Source: Bacillota bacterium
GTDB taxonomy: Bacteria > Bacillota > Clostridia > Tissierellales > MES13
DNA length: 64,000 bases
Direction: 5' to 3'
Assembly: GCA_009711785.1 (NCBI GenBank)
Contig: VENA01000040.1
Span: 24,068 to 88,067 of the forward strand
The position numbers and the translations under genes are program-made. Numbering within the stretch: position 1 is the first letter of the stretch; every line of letters starts with the position of its first letter. Shown here in pieces: positions 55,564-64,000 of this stretch. The notes beneath the pieces were generated by a model that saw only the letters and a program-made list of their open reading frames with translations, was not told the origin of the DNA and did no database searches.

Positions 55564-56742
55564 ATGGAATATCTTTTAACTTTATCAAATTATTTTAGGG
55601 ATTTCTTTTTAACAGGGTTATTAGGAATTTTAATATTTTTTACTATTAATATAGGAAATAAATATGTAGATGAGAAAAAGCAATTTAAAATCACAAAAAA
55701 ACAAATTATTTATTTTATGATAATACTTACAGTTATATATACTTTTTTTAAGATATATACAAGCTCAAATATTATAAGTGAGTTATTTAGTATATTTTTT
55801 ATATCGATTATAATAGCTTATTTATTAAATCCTTTAGTAAACTTTTTAGAAGAAAAGGGTTTGTCTAGACTTTGGGGAGTATTATTAGTATATTTTGTTT
55901 TAATAGGCAGTATTATAGTAATTTTCATATCAATTTTACCGAGTATAGTTGAAGAACTTAAAAATTTAATTGCTGTATTACCTACATATTTTAATTCAAT
56001 AAATGAATTTTTTAATAATTTTTCTAAAATGTATTCTGATAATATCGATAATTTACCAGTTCAATTTCAAAGTTTAAAGGAAAGTTTCAATGAAAATTTA
56101 TCTTCATTACAAAATATTGCAACCCAAGGGTTTAGAAATATAGGAAAATCTACTATAAACATGTTCTCAAAAGCATTTAATCTTTTTATCATTCCAATAG
56201 TAGCTTTTTACTTTATAAAAGACAAAGAATATTTCAAAAAGAAAATTTGTCTTTTAATACCTAAGAAATATAGAAATGATACTTTAAAGATTTCTAGAGA
56301 AATTGATAATTCATTAGGTAAATTTGTAAGAGGTCAACTTATAGTAGCTTCTTTTGTTGGTATAGCTACTGCTATAGGATTATTGATTCTTGGTATAAAT
56401 TATGCGCTGACAATAGGTTTATTAGCTGGAATTGCCAATATAATACCTTATTTTGGACCTATCATAGGTATAATACCAGCTGTAACATTTGCACTTTTAG
56501 AAGAGCCAATAAAAGCTTTATGGGTTGTATTGTTATTTTTAATTATCCAACAGATTGAAGGAAATATTTTATCACCTAAGATTGTAGGAGAAAGTGTAGG
56601 TTTACATCCTGTAGCTGTTATTTTATCTTTGTTAGTAGGAGGAAGTTTAATGGGAATAATAGGTATGCTTTTAGCTGTACCTATTGTTACAGTATTAAGA
56701 ATAATAATTAGATTTATAATAGATAAGATAACTGAAATATAG
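55564..56742 (+). CDS. AI-2E/PerM-family membrane protein
   Basis: A 392-residue permease-like protein with about eight membrane segments. Family motifs are LLNPLVNFLEEKGLSR near 90-105, and PYFGPIIGIIPA plus EGNILSPKIVGESVGLHP in the C-terminal half. Members may export AI-2 or act as sodium/proton exchangers; the substrate is not established. It is monocistronic and ends just before the alaS leader promoter. Confidence 0.87.
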   Translation: MEYLLTLSNYFRDFFLTGLLGILIFFTINIGNKYVDEKKQFKITKKQIIYFMIILTVIYTFFKIYTSSNIISELFSIFFISIIIAYLLNPLVNFLEEKGLSRLWGVLLVYFVLIGSIIVIFISILPSIVEELKNLIAVLPTYFNSINEFFNNFSKMYSDNIDNLPVQFQSLKESFNENLSSLQNIATQGFRNIGKSTINMFSKAFNLFIIPIVAFYFIKDKEYFKKKICLLIPKKYRNDTLKISREIDNSLGKFVRGQLIVASFVGIATAIGLLILGINYALTIGLLAGIANIIPYFGPIIGIIPAVTFALLEEPIKALWVVLLFLIIQQIEGNILSPKIVGESVGLHPVAVILSLLVGGSLMGIIGMLLAVPIVTVLRIIIRFIIDKITEI

Positions 56743-56749
56743 ATAAACA

Positions 56750-56779
56750 TTGACAAGATACATTTTAATTAATTATAAT
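56750..56779 (+). promoter_or_regulatory. alaS promoter
   Basis: TTGACA (56750-56755), 18 bases, TATAAT (56774-56779). It starts 7 bases after the preceding gene and drives the T-box leader. Confidence 0.78.
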
Positions 56780-56785
56780 ACTATT

Positions 56786-57030
56786 TAAAGGAAGTAAAAT
56801 TAATATTGATAATAGCAATGAAGGGAAGTAGTAAATATTTAAAGTTTTCCCAGAGAGAGTATCTATAGCTGGAAGATACTTAAACTTATTTATTGAAGCA
56901 GTCCCAGAGCTAGGATCTTGAAAATAAGTAAAGATCCTCGGTAAAGCCGTTAAATTTTTAAGTGACTATTTCTAGTAAATAGGGTGGTACCGCGGTTATA
57001 ACCGTCCCTAACTTAGGGATGGTTTTTTTT
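56786..57030 (+). promoter_or_regulatory. T-box riboswitch of alaS
   Basis: A classic leader that reads uncharged tRNA(Ala). Stem I region with AGAGAG (about 56853-56858); probable specifier GCA (Ala) at 56898-56900 in TTGAAGCAG; invariant T-box AGGGTGGTACCGCGG at 56981-56995, whose TGGT pairs with the ACCA 3' end of tRNA(Ala); and the terminator ACCGTCCCT/AGGGATGGT (57001-57023) with eight T. Uncharged tRNA favours the antiterminator. The specifier is the less certain part. Confidence 0.92.
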
Positions 57031-57062
57031 ATTTTAAGTTTTTTTATAGGAGGATGAGAAAA

Positions 57063-59702
57063 ATGAAAAATTTAAATTTACATCAGGTAAGAAAAGAATT
57101 TTTAGAATTCTTTAAAGAAAAGGACCACTTAGATAAACATAGTTATTCTTTAGTTCCTAAAAATGACAAAAGTTTATTACTTATAGGTGCAGGAATGGCT
57201 CCTTTAAAACCATATTTTTTAGGAAAGGAAGAACCACCTAATAAAAGAATGACTACTTGTCAAAAGTGCGTTAGAACAGGTGATATCGAAAATGTAGGTA
57301 AAACCGATAGACATGGTACTTTCTTTGAAATGCTTGGTAATTTTTCCTTTGGAGACTATTTTAAAGAAGAATCAATAAAATGGGCATGGGAATTTATGAC
57401 TGAAAAAATGGAAGTTTCTAAGGATTTACTTTGGATATCAATTTATAAAAATGATGATGAAGCTTTTAAAATCTGGAATGAAAAGATAGGAGTACCTAAG
57501 GAAAGAATAGTTAGATTAGGAAAAGAAGATAATTTTTGGGAACTTGAAGTAGGACCATGTGGACCTTGTTCTGAAATATATATAGATAGAGGAGAAGAAT
57601 ATGGTTGTGATAGTGAAGATTGTCAACCAGGATGTGACTGTGATAGATATGTTGAAGTATGGAATCTAGTCTTTTCACAGTATGATAAGGATGAATCAGG
57701 AAATTATAATGATTTACCAAATCCTAATATAGATACAGGCATGGGACTTGAAAGAATGGCAGTCGTTTTACAGGAAGCTAACAACATATTTGAAATTGAA
57801 CCTATTAGAACTATTTTAAAAAGTGTAGAAGATATTAGTCAAGTTAAATATAAAGAAAATGATAAAAACGATACTTCTTTAAGAGTTATAACAGACCATA
57901 TAAGAGCTGTGTCCTTTATGGTATGTGATGGAGTTATACCAAGTAATGAAGGTAGAGGATATGTTTTAAGAAGACTTATAAGAAGAGCAGCAAGACATGG
58001 AAAGTTATTAGGAATAAAAGAAAAGTTTTTATACAAATTATCCTCAGTGGTTATAAAAAACTGGATGGACCATTATCCTGAACTTAAAGAAAATGAAGCA
58101 AAAATAAAAAAAGTAATAAAAGTTGAAGAAGAAAAATTTGAGCAAACTATTGATCAAGGAATGGATATTTTAGATTCTTATATAAGTATGATGAAAAAAG
58201 ATAATTTAGAAAAATTAAATGGAGAAAATGCATTTAAACTTTATGATACCTATGGTTTTCCTTTAGATTTAACTAAGGAAATATTAGAAGAAAAGGGTTA
58301 CAAAGTAGATGAAGAAGGCTTTAATAAAGAAATGGAAAAACAAAGACAAAGGGCTAGAATGGCTAGAGAAAATAAGGGTGATTCATCCTGGAATGAAGAA
58401 AGTACAATTAATATAGATACTAATATTAAAACTGAGTTTAAAGGGTATACACATCTTAATTTAGAAGCAGAAGTAATAGAAATCATTAAAGACAATGAAA
58501 AAACAGATCAACTATCAGAAGGTAAAGAGGGTATAATAATACTAGATAAGACACCTTTTTATGCTGAAGGTGGAGGACAAATAGGAGATAAAGGTAAAAT
58601 TTCAAATGAAAATGTATCCTGTGAAGTAAGTAATACGAAAAAACCAGTAAATGATGCTATTTTACATTTTGTAAAGGTTAATAAAGGAACTATTAAAAAG
58701 GGCGATAAAGTAAAAGCTCAAGTAATAGAAAACCTAAGAAGGGATATACAAAGAAACCATACCGCTACCCACTTACTTCATAAAGCACTTAAAAAGGTAA
58801 TAGGAGAACATGTAAATCAGGCTGGTTCTTTAGTTACTGAGGATAGATTAAGATTTGACTTTACTCATTTTGAAGGATTAACTGATGAGGAGTTAAATAA
58901 AGTTGAAGAAATAGTAAATTCTATAATCTTAGAAACAATTGAAGTGGAAACTTTTGAAAAATCAATGGATGAAGCTAAAAAAATGGGAGCTACAGGATTA
59001 TTTGAAGATAAATATGGTGAAACAGTACGAATAGTGAGAGTAGGAGATTTTAGTATAGAACTTTGTGGAGGTACCCATGTTAGTAATTCAAATAATATAG
59101 GTTTATTTAAAGTAGTAAGTGAATCCGGTATAGCTTCAGGGGTTAGAAGAATAGAAGCAGTTACTGGAAGAAAAGCATATAAAAATATGAAATATATGGA
59201 AAATGAAATAGAGGACATTTCTAAAATATTAAAGACAAATAAAAGTAATATAGTTGAAAGAATAAAACAAATAGATAAAGAATATAAAAACTTAGAAAAA
59301 GAAATAGATAAGTTAAAATCTAAATTAGCTACATCAAAGTTAGATGATATATTAAATGATGTAAAAGAAGTTAATGATATAAAAGTAATTACTAAGAGAA
59401 TAGATGGAATGGATATAGGTAGTTTAAGGGAACTAGGAGATAAAATAAGAAATAAAGTTGATTCAGTAGTTATAGTATTAGCAACTGTAAAAGGTGAAAA
59501 AGTAAATTTCATAGCACAGGCTAGTAAGGATTTAGTTAAAAAAGGAATACATTCAGGGAATATTATAAGAGAAGTTGCAAAAGTTACAGGTGGAGGCGGC
59601 GGTGGAAGACCAGATATGGCCCAAGCTGGCGGAAAAGACTCCACAAAGGTTGATAAAGCACTATCAAAGGTTGTTGACCTTGTTAAAGAACAGATAGATT
59701 AA
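57063..59702 (+). CDS. alaS: alanyl-tRNA synthetase
   Basis: A complete 879-residue AlaRS. Class II catalytic core (1-240), tRNA recognition, editing domain with zinc-type motif HTATHLLHKAL and CGGTHV, coiled coil (about 720-760) and C-terminal C-Ala domain with GGGGGGRPDMAQAGG. ATG 57063 is 9 bases after TAGGAGG; ATG 57054 begins directly after that site. It is controlled by the T-box upstream. A terminator and ireB follow. Confidence 0.96.
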   Translation: MKNLNLHQVRKEFLEFFKEKDHLDKHSYSLVPKNDKSLLLIGAGMAPLKPYFLGKEEPPNKRMTTCQKCVRTGDIENVGKTDRHGTFFEMLGNFSFGDYFKEESIKWAWEFMTEKMEVSKDLLWISIYKNDDEAFKIWNEKIGVPKERIVRLGKEDNFWELEVGPCGPCSEIYIDRGEEYGCDSEDCQPGCDCDRYVEVWNLVFSQYDKDESGNYNDLPNPNIDTGMGLERMAVVLQEANNIFEIEPIRTILKSVEDISQVKYKENDKNDTSLRVITDHIRAVSFMVCDGVIPSNEGRGYVLRRLIRRAARHGKLLGIKEKFLYKLSSVVIKNWMDHYPELKENEAKIKKVIKVEEEKFEQTIDQGMDILDSYISMMKKDNLEKLNGENAFKLYDTYGFPLDLTKEILEEKGYKVDEEGFNKEMEKQRQRARMARENKGDSSWNEESTINIDTNIKTEFKGYTHLNLEAEVIEIIKDNEKTDQLSEGKEGIIILDKTPFYAEGGGQIGDKGKISNENVSCEVSNTKKPVNDAILHFVKVNKGTIKKGDKVKAQVIENLRRDIQRNHTATHLLHKALKKVIGEHVNQAGSLVTEDRLRFDFTHFEGLTDEELNKVEEIVNSIILETIEVETFEKSMDEAKKMGATGLFEDKYGETVRIVRVGDFSIELCGGTHVSNSNNIGLFKVVSESGIASGVRRIEAVTGRKAYKNMKYMENEIEDISKILKTNKSNIVERIKQIDKEYKNLEKEIDKLKSKLATSKLDDILNDVKEVNDIKVITKRIDGMDIGSLRELGDKIRNKVDSVVIVLATVKGEKVNFIAQASKDLVKKGIHSGNIIREVAKVTGGGGGGRPDMAQAGGKDSTKVDKALSKVVDLVKEQID

Positions 59703-59713
59703 TATAATAATTT

Positions 59714-59751
59714 TATACCCAGTAGTTATTTTAAATGATTACTGGGTATAA
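59714..59751 (+). terminator. terminator after alaS
   Basis: TATACCCAGTA (59714-59724) and TACTGGGTATA (59740-59750) arms. No long T-run; still the best stop signal between alaS and ireB. Confidence 0.7.
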
Positions 59752-59815
59752 TTAAAAAGGTAAAATGTATATAATTATAGAATATATGAAATAAATAATA
59801 AAAAGGGGTGCTTTT

Positions 59816-60073
59816 ATGAGTGATAATATAAACAAGACCATGAAATTTGATGTGTCAAATGAAAAGATGAATGAAGCTAGAGAGATAATTTTAAATGTAT
59901 ATAAGGCTTTAGAAGAAAAGGGTTATAATTCAATTAATCAAATGGTTGGATATATTTTATCAGGAGACCCAACTTATATTACAAGTCATAATAATGCAAG
60001 AAGTTTAATAAGAAAATTAGAAAGAGATGAACTTTTAGAGGAGCTTTTAAAAAATTATTTAAACGATAAATAG
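59816..60073 (+). CDS. ireB: IreB-family regulatory protein (DUF965)
   Basis: An 85-residue IreB/YrzL protein. The family motif [20 protein letters not shown] is intact, followed by [11 protein letters not shown] and a short C-terminal tail. IreB is a substrate of the IreK Ser/Thr kinase in Enterococcus. The ATG has AGGGGTG upstream. In Firmicutes ireB normally lies between alaS and ruvX, as it does here except for two added genes. Confidence 0.93.
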   Translation: MSDNINKTMKFDVSNEKMNEAREIILNVYKALEEKGYNSINQMVGYILSGDPTYITSHNNARSLIRKLERDELLEELLKNYLNDK

Positions 60074-60086
60074 GAGAGAAAATAAG

Positions 60087-62201
60087 TTGAATCCTAAAAA
60101 AATTTTTTTAGCTATTATAATAATATTTTTTTTAATATCAACAGCTGCATTAGCAAAGGAAAATGATAAAAAGGTATATTTAATTATTGCAAATAGACTT
60201 AATTTGAATGATTTAGAATATATGAAAAACTATAATGAATTAATAAATACCGGTGGCTTTGGACTTTTAAATACCAGAGGGTTACATGGTTATAAGGGAC
60301 CGGAAAGTCATTTAACTATTAATACATCGAAAAAAGCTTTTGCAGATTATCTAAGTTCTACTTTTCATAATGCAACAGAAGAATATTTAAATATTTATAA
60401 AAGACATACAGGTGAAAAAGTAACACAGGGAATTATAAGTTTAGAAATTAATTATTTAAAAAAAATAAACGAAAATAATAAATATTCACCACTTATCGGT
60501 GCATTAGGAGATAATTTGCATAGATTTGGGTTTAAAACAGCAGTATTAGGTAATTCTGATACTGCTGATGATTTTATTAGACAAAATTGTTTAATAGCTA
60601 TGGATAGTAAGGGCTATATTGATTATGGAGATGTAGATAATATATTAATGAAAAATTATGAATATCCCTTTGGCTTAAAAACTAATTATAAAAAGATATA
60701 TAATCAGCTAAATAAATATAAGGATAAGGCTTCTTTTTTTGTTATAGAAACAGGTGATTTAGATAGATTATATTTTTATAGTGAAAAATTATCAGATTCC
60801 TCTTATGACTATATGAGAAGAAAAATATTAAAGGATATAGACGTATTTATAGGTAATATTAATAAAGAGTTAAATAATAATTCTTTACTAATTATTATAA
60901 GTCCTAATGGTGGAGATATTAGATATAAAGAAAATAGTAAGCTTACTCCATTAATCGTTTGTGGTGAGGATATAAAAAAGGGAATCTTAACATCGAATAC
61001 TACTAGAAGAGAGGGAATAGTATCTAATTATGATATAGCGCCAACTATAACCGATTTTTTAGAGATAGATAGTATTGGATTTTCAGGAAATAGAATAAAA
61101 GTTATTGATAATAAAGAAAATAAATCCTTAATTACAGATATGTATAAAAAAACAAATAACATATCTAATTTAAGAAAAAATACCCTATATACATATGCAG
61201 TAATAACAACTGTAATAATTTTACTTGTAACAATTAAAATTATATTTCACAAAATATTAAAGTTTGATCAAAGAATTTTAAAATTACTTTTAATAACAAT
61301 ACTTATAATACCTTTAGTATTAATGGTAATACCAAGCTTTAAAAATGGAATAACAGTTTTTCTTTTGTTTGTTTTTTATGGGGGATTAGTATATCTAATA
61401 CTTAAAAATAAAGATATTTTATCAATATTTTTGATATTAATAGTAACTTATCTTATAATTATTATTGATGTAGTAAATAATTCAAAATTAATTAAATATT
61501 CTTTGTTAGGATATGATCCTATAATAGGTGCTAGATATTTTGGTATAGGCAATGAAATGTTAGGTGTTTTATTAGCGAGCGTTATGCTTTTATTAGTTTT
61601 TTTATTTAAACATAATTTAGTTACATATTTAGTTTTGATATTTACAATTTTTATAGTAGGAAATCCTAATTTAGGAGCAAATGTAGGAGGTACATTAGCA
61701 TTATTAACATCTAGTTTTTATTTCCTTTTTAAAGGGACTAAGGGTAAGTTAAATGCTAAAAATAATTTAATATTAATAACTTTATTTTTTATATTTTTAG
61801 TACTTATAGGTTTTATGGATGCATTTTTTAATAAAACCCCATCGCATTTAGGTAAAATGTTTTTAAATATATATAATAATGGAATTAATATTTTTATTAA
61901 TATAATCTTTAGAAAAGTTTTAATGAATATTAAGCTTATAGGTGTTACAATATGGACAAAGATATTATATGTAAATATAATTTGTATAATGCTTTTAGTT
62001 TCTTTATTTGAAGATAGAATTAAATATGTAATAAATCAAAAAAAATCAATATATATAGGAATGACAAGTGTTTTTATAGGTTCAATTACAGGACTTATTG
62101 TTAATGATTCAGGAATTATATTATCATCAATAGCTACCATATTTAACACAATAATATTTTTATTTACTATAATGGATTTTAAAAGTGTTGTAAGGAAGTG
62201 A
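60087..62201 (+). CDS. membrane protein with phosphatase-like ectodomain
   Basis: A 704-residue protein. Signal anchor (residues 3-20), a large extracytoplasmic domain (about 25-365) with alkaline-phosphatase-superfamily style: IIANRLNLNDLEY, GPESHLTIN, VIETGDLDRLY and the ending DIAPTITDFLEI. Several expected metal ligands of that superfamily are unclear, so activity is uncertain. Residues about 370-700 form some 10 membrane segments with the GARYFGIGNEMLGVLLAS motif. Function unknown. TTG 60087 is 8 bases after TAGGAGAG. It lies between ireB and ruvX. Confidence 0.7.
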   Translation: MNPKKIFLAIIIIFFLISTAALAKENDKKVYLIIANRLNLNDLEYMKNYNELINTGGFGLLNTRGLHGYKGPESHLTINTSKKAFADYLSSTFHNATEEYLNIYKRHTGEKVTQGIISLEINYLKKINENNKYSPLIGALGDNLHRFGFKTAVLGNSDTADDFIRQNCLIAMDSKGYIDYGDVDNILMKNYEYPFGLKTNYKKIYNQLNKYKDKASFFVIETGDLDRLYFYSEKLSDSSYDYMRRKILKDIDVFIGNINKELNNNSLLIIISPNGGDIRYKENSKLTPLIVCGEDIKKGILTSNTTRREGIVSNYDIAPTITDFLEIDSIGFSGNRIKVIDNKENKSLITDMYKKTNNISNLRKNTLYTYAVITTVIILLVTIKIIFHKILKFDQRILKLLLITILIIPLVLMVIPSFKNGITVFLLFVFYGGLVYLILKNKDILSIFLILIVTYLIIIIDVVNNSKLIKYSLLGYDPIIGARYFGIGNEMLGVLLASVMLLLVFLFKHNLVTYLVLIFTIFIVGNPNLGANVGGTLALLTSSFYFLFKGTKGKLNAKNNLILITLFFIFLVLIGFMDAFFNKTPSHLGKMFLNIYNNGINIFINIIFRKVLMNIKLIGVTIWTKILYVNIICIMLLVSLFEDRIKYVINQKKSIYIGMTSVFIGSITGLIVNDSGIILSSIATIFNTIIFLFTIMDFKSVVRK

Positions 62202-62205
62202 AAAT

Positions 62206-63156
62206 GTGCAGTATAGATTTTTAGGAAATACTAATATAAAAGTATCTAGATTATGCTTTGGTTCTTTAACTATAAGTCCCTTACAGGCTAACCTTTCCTA
62301 TGAAAAGGGAGCTGAGTTAATAAAATATGCCTATGATAAGGGAATTAATTTTATAGATACAGCAGAAATATATAATAACTATGGCCATATTAGAAAAGCT
62401 TTAGAAAAAATTAAAAGAAACGATTTAGTTATAGCCACAAAATCTTATTCCTATTCTAAAGAAACGGCCAAAGCAAGCTTAAATAAAGCTTTAAAGGAAT
62501 TAAATACAGATTACATTGATATATTTTTATTACACGAACAGGAAAGTGAGCATACTATTAGAGGTCACTATGAAGCTATTGAATATTTTATGAAATGTAA
62601 AGAAAAAGGAATTATAAAAGCATTAGGTATATCAACCCATAATATTAAAGGAGTAAAAGCCTTTAATAAATATGATGAATTAGATATTATTCATCCAATT
62701 ATAAATAAATCTAGTATAGGAATACAAGATGGAAATAAAGAAGAGATGATAAAAGAAATTAATAAAGCCCATAGTAAAAATAAGGGTATATATGCAATGA
62801 AACCCTTAGGCGGAGGGCATTTGATAAAGGAAGTTGAAAAATCTTTTAATTATGTTAAAAATATTGATACAATTGATTCTATAGCAATAGGAATGCAGTC
62901 TAAATTAGAAATTAATGCAAATATAAGTTTAATAAATGAGGGTTATATACCTGAAAGGATAAAAGGAAAAATATCAAAAAAGAAAAGGAAATTACATATA
63001 GCTGATTGGTGTCAAGGATGTGGAGAATGTGTTAAAGCTTGTAATCATAAAGGTATAAAAATTAGTAATAATAAAGCAGTAGCAGTTTTAGAAAACTGTG
63101 TATTTTGTGGCTACTGTGGAAGGATATGTCCTGAATTTTGTATAAAAGTAATATGA
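62206..63156 (+). CDS. aldo/keto reductase with C-terminal ferredoxin domain
   Basis: A 316-residue fusion. The AKR TIM barrel (1-245) has NTNIKVSRLCFGSL, the catalytic DTAEIYNNYG and TKSYSYSKE regions; the C-terminal part (about 265-316) has two 4Fe-4S motifs, CQGCGECVKACNH and CVFCGYCGRICPEFC. Such fusions occur in anaerobes, physiological substrate unknown. GTG 62206 follows AAGGAAGTG and 4 bases after the preceding gene. Confidence 0.9.
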   Translation: MQYRFLGNTNIKVSRLCFGSLTISPLQANLSYEKGAELIKYAYDKGINFIDTAEIYNNYGHIRKALEKIKRNDLVIATKSYSYSKETAKASLNKALKELNTDYIDIFLLHEQESEHTIRGHYEAIEYFMKCKEKGIIKALGISTHNIKGVKAFNKYDELDIIHPIINKSSIGIQDGNKEEMIKEINKAHSKNKGIYAMKPLGGGHLIKEVEKSFNYVKNIDTIDSIAIGMQSKLEINANISLINEGYIPERIKGKISKKKRKLHIADWCQGCGECVKACNHKGIKISNNKAVAVLENCVFCGYCGRICPEFCIKVI

Positions 63157-63171
63157 TTTTGGAGGTTATAT

Positions 63172-63585
63172 ATGGATAGAATGATGGGTCTTGATGTAGG
63201 AGATAAGACTATAGGAATTGCAGTAAGTGATCCTTTAGGATTAACAGCACAGGGTGTAACTACTATTAGAAGGAAGGCAATAAAGTCAGATATAAAGAAA
63301 TTAGAAAGTTTAATAGATGAGTATAATGTAAAACTTTTAGTGGTAGGTTTACCTAAAAATATGAATAATACCCTAGGTCCCCAGGGAGAAAAAGTAAAAA
63401 AGTTTATTAAAAGATTTAAAAAAAGAAATGATATAAAAGTAGTCTATCAAGATGAAAGGCTTTCTAGTGTGTCAGCTGAAAGAACATTAATTAATGGAAA
63501 TATGAGTAGACAGAAAAGAAAAGGATTAATTGATAAAGTAGCAGCTACGTATATATTACAAACATATTTGGAAAAATTAAATTAG
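63172..63585 (+). CDS. ruvX: putative pre-16S rRNA nuclease / Holliday junction resolvase RuvX
   Basis: A 137-residue YqgF/RuvX protein. The RNase H-like fold has its first acidic residue in GLDVGDKTIGIAVSD, a middle VVGLPKNMNNTLGPQGE loop, and the QDERLSSVSAERTL motif. It matures 16S rRNA or resolves junctions. GGAGG precedes ATG. The ireB-ruvX-DUF1292 grouping matches that of other Firmicutes. Confidence 0.95.
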   Translation: MDRMMGLDVGDKTIGIAVSDPLGLTAQGVTTIRRKAIKSDIKKLESLIDEYNVKLLVVGLPKNMNNTLGPQGEKVKKFIKRFKKRNDIKVVYQDERLSSVSAERTLINGNMSRQKRKGLIDKVAATYILQTYLEKLN

Positions 63586-63596
63586 GAGGTTTTATT

Positions 63597-63839
63597 GTGG
63601 ATAATAATAAGCAAATATTTGTTGATGAAGAAGGAAATAAACATGAATTTGAAATTGTAGATGTCTTTGAAGTTGAAAATAAAGATTATGCAGTTTTACA
63701 AGAGAAAGGACAAGAAGAAGCTATAATTTTAAAAATAGAATATGATAAAGAGGATAATAAAACATTAAAAACAATTGAGGATGATAATGAGTTTATGGAG
63801 ATTAGAGATTTATATTATCAATTATTAGATGATGAATAA
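63597..63839 (+). CDS. DUF1292 (YrzB-like) protein
   Basis: An 80-residue acidic protein with the DUF1292 signature VDEEGNKHEFEIVDVFEVENKDYAVL. Function unknown. GTG 63597 follows TAGGAGG. It sits right behind ruvX, its usual place. Confidence 0.88.
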   Translation: MDNNKQIFVDEEGNKHEFEIVDVFEVENKDYAVLQEKGQEEAIILKIEYDKEDNKTLKTIEDDNEFMEIRDLYYQLLDDE

Positions 63840-63852
63840 AATGGTGTAAATT

Positions 63853-64000
63853 ATGAATTATTTTATAAGAGGAGATTTAGTAGAAGGTATTTTTTTAAAA
63901 AGATTAAATAGGTTTGTAGCAGAGGTTTTAGTAGATAATAAAAAAAGACTATCCCATGTACCTAATACAGGAAGAATGAAGGAACTGTTAGTTAAAGGAG
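63853..64000 (+). CDS. sfsA: SfsA-like protein (3' partial)
   Basis: The first 49 codons of a gene cut by the right edge. The translated start (LVEGIFLKRLNRFVAEVLVD, then HVPNTGRMKELL) matches the N-terminal half of the sugar fermentation stimulation protein A/DNA-binding family, including the conserved NRF and HxPNTGRM motifs. Frame is open to the end. Role in these bacteria is not well known. Confidence 0.88.
   Translation, partial: MNYFIRGDLVEGIFLKRLNRFVAEVLVDNKKRLSHVPNTGRMKELLVKG

Noticed and set aside
58865..59644. 259-codon open frame antisense to the 3' part of alaS
   Set aside because: It mirrors the codon use of alaS, has Ser/Pro/Ile-rich low-quality sequence, no ribosome binding site and no family resemblance.

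Overview
The window is AT-rich, densely coded DNA from an endospore-forming, amino-acid-fermenting anaerobe of the Firmicutes. Evidence for this is a dcw-type division cluster joined to spoIIGA-sigE-sigG, a complete cobalamin-dependent ornithine fermentation operon, a T-box in front of alaS, and many plain rho-independent terminators. The gene content resembles Clostridia/Tissierellia; the genus is not determined. No tRNA, rRNA, IS element, prophage or CRISPR array was seen. Both ends cut genes: murD at the left and an sfsA-like gene at the right.

Layout. (1) 1-7526: cell-wall and division genes murD, ftsW/spoVE, murG, murA, ftsQ/divIB, two DUF881 genes and sbp. (2) 7527-8096: a 570-base gap holding a candidate structured RNA, then ftsZ; no ftsA is present. 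(3) 9225-12015: spoIIGA-sigE behind a promoter with Spo0A-box-like sites and the long spacer typical of spoIIG, then sigG with a short overlapping leader ORF. (4) 12159-18677: ymxH-like gene, nrdR, pgeF, a PhoP/PhoR-type pair and a chemoreceptor. Two 11-bp-period Pho-box-like arrays lie after phoR; the first may drive a small RNA. (5) 18766-28216: a RocR-like sigma-54 activator, twin palindromes and an exact -24/-12 promoter, then ord-ortA-ortB-oraS-oraE-mutL-like and orr: oxidative ornithine breakdown through 2,4-diaminopentanoate. (6) 28228-41693: mixed metabolism: epimerase, threonine aldolase, rarA, psuK-psuG, an MFS transporter, gdhA (minus strand), an orphan sensor kinase and a molybdopterin oxidoreductase.

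(7) 41696-51252 is the most unusual part: mostly minus-strand genes with four small glycosyltransferases (three GT2, one rhamnosyltransferase-like), a UDP-sugar dehydrogenase, a DUF3343 gene, a probable beta-propeller/coiled-coil protein, a cysteine-containing acidic protein, a PG-binding/LysM/M14 peptidase and a secreted CAP protein. The four glycosyltransferases share a short N-terminal motif of the type (S/N)D(V/I)xIK, and several promoters match the sigma-K pattern AC-N16-CATANNNTA. I infer a late, mother-cell, spore-surface glycosylation island.

(8) 51464-64000: iscR-iscS-iscU, mnmA, two PRC-barrel/YtxH-type genes, an AI-2E-family permease, T-box-alaS, ireB, a large membrane protein with a phosphatase-like ectodomain, a ferredoxin-tailed aldo/keto reductase, ruvX, a DUF1292 gene and the start of sfsA. 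Ornithine breakdown, glutamate dehydrogenase and threonine aldolase fit an amino-acid-fermenting lifestyle; the SpoIIGA/SigE/SigG and island genes cover early to late sporulation.
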